Assembly: GCA_964195485.1 (NCBI GenBank)
Contig: CAXMPG010000030.1
Coordinates: forward strand, 1-12,009
Source of the DNA: CAJXZP01 sp964195485
GTDB lineage: Bacteria; Bacteroidota; Bacteroidia; Flavobacteriales_G; Salibacteraceae
Reading direction: 5' to 3'
DNA length: 12,009 nucleotides
The notes beneath the pieces were generated by a model. The model had not been told where the DNA came from. It did not search any database and worked only from the letters and a program-made list of their open reading frames with translations. Below are positions 7,330 through 12,009 of the stretch, in pieces. The position numbers and the translations under genes were made by a program. Each line of letters opens with the position of its first letter. Position 1 is the stretch's first letter.

Positions 7330-8190
7330 TTATAAAAGTCTAAACGAAGAATCAAATTTTTGCCAAAACTTGATGAGGATAAACCCTGTAATAAGTCCGC
7401 CTAAATGTGCAAAGTGTGCAATGTTATCACCTGCACCAGAAATCCCGTAAAAAAGCTCAATTGCACCGTAACCAGCAACAAAATACTTAGCCTTAATTGG
7501 AATAGGAATAAACATCATGTATAATTCTGCATTAGGAAACATCATTCCAAATGCGAGTAGAATTCCAAATAGCGAACCAGATGCTCCAATTACGTTCATA
7601 GATCCAATATAGTGCGTTTTATAGCTGTCCATAAATGCATAAGCAGATTCAATATCATTACTGTTTGTGGAGCCATTTAATACCTTTTGAAGAAAGGGTT
7701 CGGCTTTATCAAAGGCAAAATTAATACTGGATGATGGGTCAATATTAATTTTAAAATCATTGAAAAACGCCCCCAAAGTTTGTGCATTTGGGTCTTGTAA
7801 AAAGCCATCAATTAAAACGGTAAATGGCTGAATGGTTTCATAGTAGGCAATTCCGTAATGGAGCGCTGCTGCTCCTAATCCAGTAATAACATAATACGTT
7901 AAGAACCGTTTAGCACCCCATAAATTTTCAATGGCATTTCCAAACATCCATACCGCAAACATGTTGAATAAAATATGCTGGAAATTACCATGCATAAACA
8001 TATAGGTGATTGGCTGGTAAAACTGAAATTTATCAGAGCCTATCCAATGTAAGCCTAGTAAATCACGTAAGTCATAGCCTGTTGCAGCCAAGGTGATTTC
8101 GGTAGCCAAATACATTAAAACGTTAATGATTAGCAAGTTTTTTACTACGGGAGGTAGCATTTGAAAACCACCTGATCTAAATTGATTCAT
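7330..8190 (-). CDS. Rhomboid family intramembrane serine protease with inserted loop (first of pair)
   Basis: A 286-residue membrane protease. The catalytic dyad is Ser204 in IGASGSLFGI and most likely His262 in NIAHFAHLGGL. The HGNFQHILFNMFAVW segment (about 67-81) is the conserved L1/TM2 region. Compared with its neighbour and with GlpG-type rhomboids it carries a polar, non-hydrophobic insertion of about 70-75 residues (roughly 122-195) between the third transmembrane segment and the catalytic one. By rhomboid topology that loop lies on one side of the membrane near the active site. It lacks the C-terminal helical tail of the second rhomboid, ending shortly after the last membrane span. 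The start lies 1 base beyond the mutL stop codon, so translational coupling to mutL is likely. Confidence 0.93.
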   Translation of the reverse strand: MNQFRSGGFQMLPPVVKNLLIINVLMYLATEITLAATGYDLRDLLGLHWIGSDKFQFYQPITYMFMHGNFQHILFNMFAVWMFGNAIENLWGAKRFLTYYVITGLGAAALHYGIAYYETIQPFTVLIDGFLQDPNAQTLGAFFNDFKINIDPSSSINFAFDKAEPFLQKVLNGSTNSNDIESAYAFMDSYKTHYIGSMNVIGASGSLFGILLAFGMMFPNAELYMMFIPIPIKAKYFVAGYGAIELFYGISGAGDNIAHFAHLGGLITGFILIKFWQKFDSSFRLL

Positions 8191-8191
8191 A

Positions 8192-10024
8192 TTAATTAAA
8201 AAGTTTTTCTATTTCGTCAAAAGCTAATTGATGAAAAATTTGTCTGCCATCAGGAAGCGTCATTGGATTACCGGTTGCAAAAAGCTCATCCACTAATCTA
8301 TTCACCTCTTCAGCACTTAGTGATTGTCCTGTTTTTATAGCCGCTTTGAAGGCTAAAGCACCAATTAATGCTTCATTTTGAATAGTCCCTGCTTTTTCCA
8401 TATGGCTTTCATAGCCATATAAGGTACCTTCAATTAAAGGCTTAGGATCTTCGTTTGAAGAAATGGTAGGTAACCCACGCACAATAAAGCTTGTGGCACC
8501 AAATGGCTCAATATCAAATCCTAATTTTTTCATGTTTGGCATGAGTTCTTTTAACAATTCTGTTTGCGAACTGCTGAAAGTAACGTTTTCTGGAAATAAA
8601 AGTTGTTGCGAACTACCATGTCCGTTTTCCATTTGCTCCATTAATTGATCATTCAACACGCGTTGATGTGCACGTGTTTGATTGATAATTATAACCCCAG
8701 ATTTAATGGATGTGAAAATGTATTTGTTTTTAACCTGAAACGCTTTTATGGAGCTTAATTGCTGATTTTTTTGTGGAATATTAGCCGCTAATTGCTGATG
8801 CTGATCTGTTTGTTGGTTTTGCGAATCTTGACCCATTGCTTTGTCAAGATTCTCATACATAGACTGCAATCCCTTAATTTCTTGTGGAGCCGGTTTTTGG
8901 TCGAAGTTATTACCTCCGTTAAAAGGGTTAAACCCTTTGTTAACCGTGATTTTTGGCTCCGTTAGTATTTTACCCTTTGGTAAAGCTGATGTCGAAAATA
9001 TTGTTTCAGGATTGAAGTCAATGGTAGGCGAAACATTGAATAAACCAATAGCCTGCTTTACTGCAGAACGCATTAACATACCAATCGAACGCTCATCTTC
9101 AAATTTTATTTCGGTTTTAGTAGGGTGGATGTTGATATCAATAAATGATGGATCCACTTCTAAGAAAATAAAATAGCCAGGGTGATACCCCTTTGGTAAA
9201 AGTTCATCGTACGCTTGTAAAACCATATGGTTTAAAAAGGGCGATTTAATGTACCTGTTGTTCACAAAAAAGAACTGTTCTCCGCGTGTTTTCTTAGCAG
9301 ATTCTGGCTTTAAAACAAATCCAGCAATATTTACTAAGGGTGTTTCTTGCTCAACCGGGACAAGTTTTTCATTGTACTTCCGTCCAAAAACACCCACTAA
9401 TCGTTGGCGCATATTTCCTGAAGGAAGTAAAAACACATCACTGTTATTATGTGATAATGAAAATTTAATAGTTGGGTGTGCTATTGCTACTCTTTCAAAC
9501 TGGTCAATGATATGACGCATTTCTACGTTATCAGATTTTAAAAACTTACGCCTTGCAGGTACATTGTAAAACAAGTTTTTAACCGAAATTTGAGTTCCTT
9601 TTAAACACGCACTTGGTTCTTGAAGTTCAATTTTGCCTCCATTAATCTGTATAACTGTGCCGAGCTCAGCACTCTCTGGTTTAGTTTTTATTTCTAAGTG
9701 AGAAATAGCGGAGATAGAAGCTAACGCTTCTCCTCTAAAGCCTTTCGTATTGATGGCAAATAAATCATCTGCAGTAGAAATTTTAGAAGTCGCGTGACGT
9801 TCTAAACTCATTCTGGCATCAGTCTCTGTCATTCCATTACCGTTATCGGTAATCATAATTAAGGTTTTACCAGAATCCTTGATAACTACAGAAATCTCAG
9901 ATGCACCTGCATCTACCGCATTCTCAACTAATTCCTTAACTACAGAAGCCGGACGTTGAATAACCTCACCAGCTGCAATTTGATTTGCAATAGTGTCAGG
10001 CAAAAGCTTAATAATATCAGCCAT
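8192..10024 (-). CDS. mutL: DNA mismatch repair protein MutL
   Basis: A 610-residue GHKL ATPase that couples mismatch recognition by MutS to strand removal. The N-terminal ATPase domain (about 1-330) is intact: IANQIAAGEV, ELVENAVDAGA with Glu31 and Asn35, DNGNGM with Asp60, GFRGEAL (95-101) and the later NNRYI and HPTKTEIKF motifs. A Gln/Asn-rich linker (about 335-425, densest at 399-422) leads to the MutL C-terminal dimerisation domain. There the endonuclease motif DQHAxxExxxxE is replaced by NQTRAHQRVLND (448-459). The ACxxAI and CPHGRP motifs read AFKAAI and LPDGRQ. So the latent nickase of most MutL proteins is probably absent or altered. The gene is second in the operon, 13 bases after the small membrane protein. 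Confidence 0.97.
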   Translation of the reverse strand: MADIIKLLPDTIANQIAAGEVIQRPASVVKELVENAVDAGASEISVVIKDSGKTLIMITDNGNGMTETDARMSLERHATSKISTADDLFAINTKGFRGEALASISAISHLEIKTKPESAELGTVIQINGGKIELQEPSACLKGTQISVKNLFYNVPARRKFLKSDNVEMRHIIDQFERVAIAHPTIKFSLSHNNSDVFLLPSGNMRQRLVGVFGRKYNEKLVPVEQETPLVNIAGFVLKPESAKKTRGEQFFFVNNRYIKSPFLNHMVLQAYDELLPKGYHPGYFIFLEVDPSFIDINIHPTKTEIKFEDERSIGMLMRSAVKQAIGLFNVSPTIDFNPETIFSTSALPKGKILTEPKITVNKGFNPFNGGNNFDQKPAPQEIKGLQSMYENLDKAMGQDSQNQQTDQHQQLAANIPQKNQQLSSIKAFQVKNKYIFTSIKSGVIIINQTRAHQRVLNDQLMEQMENGHGSSQQLLFPENVTFSSSQTELLKELMPNMKKLGFDIEPFGATSFIVRGLPTISSNEDPKPLIEGTLYGYESHMEKAGTIQNEALIGALAFKAAIKTGQSLSAEEVNRLVDELFATGNPMTLPDGRQIFHQLAFDEIEKLFN

Positions 10025-10037
10025 TAATTAAATGGAA

Positions 10038-10331
10038 TTATGAAAGTAAATCTGTGAAAAAATAAGCGTAAAAGAAACCAAATAAAAGAATGAAAATTAG
10101 TCCTATTCTAATATTAGATGATTGATTAGCAGATTTTCGTGCTTCCGGAGTATTCCAGGCTTTACGCATTCTATTTCTAGAAATCTCTGAACTATCAACC
10201 GATTCATCTTCCCGAATTTCCGCTTCAATTATTTTAACGCGACTATGTAAATCTTCCATTACCGGGTCAAAATGACGCGGACGGTATACAAATCGTTTTG
10301 GTTTTTTTAAATTGAAAAGCGTTACGCGCAT
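10038..10331 (-). CDS. Small single-span membrane protein, conserved-looking, unknown function
   Basis: I do not recognise a characterised function. With the start chosen here the protein is about 97 residues: a basic N-terminus, a KPKRFVYRPRHFDP segment, a charged and probably helical middle, an RMRKAWNTPEARKS stretch, and one strongly hydrophobic C-terminal segment (IGLIFILLFGFFYAYFF), so a tail-anchored inner membrane protein is likely. An in-frame ATG at 10352 would add seven residues, but it overlaps an exact -7 box (10350-10357), so the ATG at 10329-10331 is preferred. It is the first gene of the mutL operon. From memory, a small basic protein often precedes mutL in Flavobacteriia; this is recall and not tested here. 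Confidence 0.75.
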   Translation of the reverse strand: MRVTLFNLKKPKRFVYRPRHFDPVMEDLHSRVKIIEAEIREDESVDSSEISRNRMRKAWNTPEARKSANQSSNIRIGLIFILLFGFFYAYFFTDLLS

Positions 10332-10349
10332 GTTTCTTATGTATTGCTG

Positions 10350-10357
10350 CAAATTTA
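10350..10357 (-). promoter_or_regulatory. Putative -7 box for the mutL operon
   Basis: Reads TAAATTTG on the minus strand, an exact TAnnTTTG match ending 19 bases from the ATG at 10331, the same spacing as for the YceI-like gene. It would drive the small membrane protein, mutL, both rhomboids and the phosphatase-fold gene. No clear -33 TTG is present. Confidence 0.42.
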
Positions 10358-10421
10358 CTATTTGCCTTGTTAGTATAAAAGGATGTGTGAGGGTTTGTCT
10401 TTAATAGTTTTTTATTCAAAT

Positions 10422-10527
10422 ATTAAGCCACTCATTTGGTTCACTTTTAAGGTTACATATAATGCTGGAAATAGATTATAAATGAAATATTTAGCGTGAG
10501 GTGATAGCCAATAAAAGTGGCCTTAAT
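10422..10527. repeat. Imperfect inverted repeat in the divergent intergenic region
   Basis: The arm ATTAAGCCACTCATTTGG (10422-10439) is an imperfect reverse complement of the arm at 10508-10527 (CCAATAAAAGTGGCCTTAAT). The outer eleven positions match apart from one extra base. The arms are 68 bases apart. The repeat lies in the 285-base stretch between the mutL operon and the rightward propeller gene, which contains no supported gene. It may be an operator-like pair or chance. Confidence 0.35.
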
Positions 10528-10547
10528 CGAATCTTCATTCGCATTAA
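10523..10547. other. Small hairpin upstream of the propeller gene
   Basis: TTAATCGAAT (10523-10532) pairs with ATTCG (10537-10541) and ATTAA (10543-10547) around a CTTC loop, with C10542 bulged: ten base pairs in total. No T-run follows on either strand, so it is not an ordinary terminator. It lies about 20 bases before the possible -33 element of the rightward gene. Confidence 0.35.
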
Positions 10548-10565
10548 ATCACGTTCAAAAGTTTA

Positions 10566-10597
10566 TTGTTAAATATCCATTCATTCCCATATATTAG
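10566..10597 (+). promoter_or_regulatory. Possible promoter of the Asp-box propeller gene
   Basis: TTG at 10566-10568 and TATATTAG at 10590-10597 are 21 bases apart, matching the Bacteroidota TTG and TAnnTTTG arrangement with one mismatch in the -7 box. The -7 box ends 20 bases before the ATG at 10617, close to the spacing at other genes in the window. Confidence 0.4.
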
Positions 10598-10616
10598 TGG
10601 CTTGAAATTCCATGCT

Positions 10617-12009
10617 ATGAAACTAAATTTTACAAAAGTCACAATTGCACTCTCATTTATATTGAGTATTGGCCTAAACGCTACATCGCAAGTACATTAC
10701 AAACAAATGATGTATGACCCAAGTTTTAATTTTTACGATGTTTGTGATGTTGCGGACTTGTTTTTTGAAACCCACGATAAAGGAAAAGGTTCTGGCTTTA
10801 AACCTTACCAAAGATGGAAAGCGGAAAATGAGAGTAAGTATTACCCTTCCGGAGATCGTATTAACGCAGCTCCAAATTTTGCTGCATTACAATATGAGCA
10901 GTTTAAATTACAAGAACCGGCACGTTCAGAAAGAGATATGTATCCAAAGGGATGGAATGAGTTAGGCCCTTTTAGTGCCAATAATATTACAGAGGGTTAC
11001 AACCCTGGAATTGGACGAGTAGAGTCCTTTTGGGTAAACCCTACCAATAGTGATCACCTTTTCTTGGGTTCTCGTAGTGGAGGATTCTGGAAAACGTTAG
11101 ATGGTGGTGCGAATTGGGTAAATACTACCGATTCATTAGTTGCTTCTGGAGTGAATACGATAGGAGTTCATCCGTTTGATTCAGATACGATACTAATAAA
11201 TCTTCAAAATGGAGGTAATAATACATCACATGGCGTTTATGAATCATTTGATGGTGGCGACTCCTGGGCGTTAAGTAATTTCAGTCCAGCTAATCTTGGT
11301 TGGGGTGGTTTAGGTACTGGAGATAGAATTTATTACATCAAGTATCATCCAAGGGTACGTAATTTAGTTTTTATCGGCACGGATAAAGGAATTTATAGAT
11401 CAGATGATCATTTGCAAACATGGACGAGGTTATTAAATACGGCTGATATTACTGATATAGAGTTTCATCCAGTAAACGATAGCATTGTGTATGCGTACGA
11501 TAATTATTACAATAGTAATTATGGTAACCAGATTATGCGTTCAGAGAACCAAGGATTGTCGTATACGGCTTCCAGTGCTATAAGTGGAAATGGCGGTTCA
11601 AGAGGGTATATAGCCGTTTCGCCAGTAGCTCCTGATTATGTGTATTTCTCTTCTTCAAATGGGGTATGGAAGTCATCTAATAAGGGCTTGAACTTTACAT
11701 TTATTTCTAACCCAATTGAGAGCTGTTATGGGTTTGCTGTATCGGATATTGATACTAGTGATATGCTATATGGATATCTAAATTTAATGGGAAGTACAGA
11801 TGGTGGTCAAAATTTCGTGGAAACTGCGGCTTGGGCAAATACAAACCCAACGGACGATTATACGCATGCAGATTTAAGAACTGCGGAATGTGTAAATGGT
11901 GTTTTTTACGTGGGTACAGATGGGTATTTATCCAAAACAGAGGATAATGGCTCAACTTGGTCAAGACTAAACGATGGGACTTCTATTCGTGAATTTTATG
12001 CCAGTGGAG
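10617..12009 (+). CDS. Secreted Asp-box (BNR/sortilin-like) beta-propeller protein, 3' end outside window
   Basis: The ATG at 10617-10619 opens a frame of 464 codons that is still open at the right edge. The first 24 residues form a signal peptide (Lys2, Lys7, a hydrophobic core, then ATS before Gln25). After a leader region to about residue 115, an N-terminal propeller shows seven Asp-box or degenerate Asp-box motifs: KTLDGGANW (159), ESFDGGDSW (209), RSDDHLQTW (261), RSENQGLSY (308), KSSNKGLNF (352), GSTDGGQNF (392) and KTEDNGSTW (440). The spacing of 40-52 residues fits one per blade. The fold recurs in sortilin/VPS10 domains, sialidases and xyloglucanases. No catalytic residues can be assigned, so an adhesin or glycan-related role is only possible. 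Such proteins in Bacteroidota often end in a type IX secretion sorting domain, which would lie beyond the window. Confidence 0.85.
   Translation, partial: MKLNFTKVTIALSFILSIGLNATSQVHYKQMMYDPSFNFYDVCDVADLFFETHDKGKGSGFKPYQRWKAENESKYYPSGDRINAAPNFAALQYEQFKLQEPARSERDMYPKGWNELGPFSANNITEGYNPGIGRVESFWVNPTNSDHLFLGSRSGGFWKTLDGGANWVNTTDSLVASGVNTIGVHPFDSDTILINLQNGGNNTSHGVYESFDGGDSWALSNFSPANLGWGGLGTGDRIYYIKYHPRVRNLVFIGTDKGIYRSDDHLQTWTRLLNTADITDIEFHPVNDSIVYAYDNYYNSNYGNQIMRSENQGLSYTASSAISGNGGSRGYIAVSPVAPDYVYFSSSNGVWKSSNKGLNFTFISNPIESCYGFAVSDIDTSDMLYGYLNLMGSTDGGQNFVETAAWANTNPTDDYTHADLRTAECVNGVFYVGTDGYLSKTEDNGSTWSRLNDGTSIREFYASG

Larger units (their letters stand above)
5365..10357 (-). other. Predicted five-gene operon
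   Basis: The order of transcription is small membrane protein, mutL, rhomboid with insertion, rhomboid with C-terminal tail, membrane-anchored EEP-fold enzyme. Gaps are 13, 1, 2 and 4 bases with no terminator between genes, and a -7 box stands before the first gene. The spacing makes co-transcription near certain. A shared biochemical function is not implied: only MutL has an evident DNA repair role, while the other four are membrane proteins. Confidence 0.85.

Noticed and set aside
8463..9515. Three plus-strand open frames opposite mutL
   Set aside because: The mutL frame is complete and motif-rich over the whole span, so these are shadows.
10714..10965. An 83-codon plus-strand open frame near the right end
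   Set aside because: It is in another frame from the propeller gene, which starts at 10617 with a signal peptide and reads open to the window edge.
11755..11964. A 69-codon minus-strand frame, rich in His, Tyr and Leu
   Set aside because: It is antisense to two Asp-boxes of the propeller gene, and its odd composition comes from reading that sequence backwards.
1..12009. Search for a defence system, CRISPR array, prophage or transposon
   Set aside because: No regularly spaced direct repeats, transposase or integrase motifs, terminal inverted repeats with target duplications, or abrupt composition change were seen. The genes are ordinary core and envelope genes.

Overview
The window looks like a chromosomal core region of a Bacteroidota bacterium, most likely class Flavobacteriia. 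The evidence is AT-rich DNA, TAnnTTTG-type -7 promoter boxes a short way upstream of start codons with no clear Shine-Dalgarno sequences, several short-signal lipoproteins, a rhomboid with the C-terminal helical motif usual in this phylum, and a secreted Asp-box protein of a type common there. This assignment is inference from sequence character, not from a database search. I saw no rRNA, tRNA, CRISPR array, insertion sequence, phage gene or attachment site.

Layout. From 1 to about 10350 every gene lies on the minus strand. Read from low coordinates these are mnmA (3' end cut off by the window edge), a YceI-like lipoprotein, an isopenicillin-N-synthase-like 2-oxoglutarate/Fe(II) dioxygenase, an M48 metalloprotease lipoprotein, the branched-chain aminotransferase ilvE, and then a compact five-gene run. 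In transcription order that run is a small membrane protein of about 97 residues, mutL, a rhomboid protease, a second rhomboid protease, and a membrane-anchored endonuclease/exonuclease/phosphatase-family protein. The gaps are 13, 1, 2 and 4 bases, so it is almost certainly one operon. At 10617 the strand switches and a secreted seven-Asp-box beta-propeller protein runs off the right end.

How the genes fit together. Most are housekeeping or envelope functions: tRNA wobble thiolation (MnmA), the last step of branched-chain amino acid synthesis (IlvE), mismatch repair (MutL), and proteolysis in or at the membrane (M48 and two rhomboids). The tandem rhomboids behind mutL look like co-transcribed neighbours, not partners in one pathway. 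Two intrinsic terminators, behind the YceI-like gene and behind ilvE, separate the minus-strand genes into short transcripts.

I found no convincing undescribed system. The points most worth a second look are the altered endonuclease motifs of MutL, the paired dissimilar rhomboids (one with a large non-membrane insertion), the start reassignments supported by promoter boxes, the seven-blade propeller at the right edge, and possible RNA or DNA structure in the two longer intergenic stretches (1103-1412 and 10358-10616).
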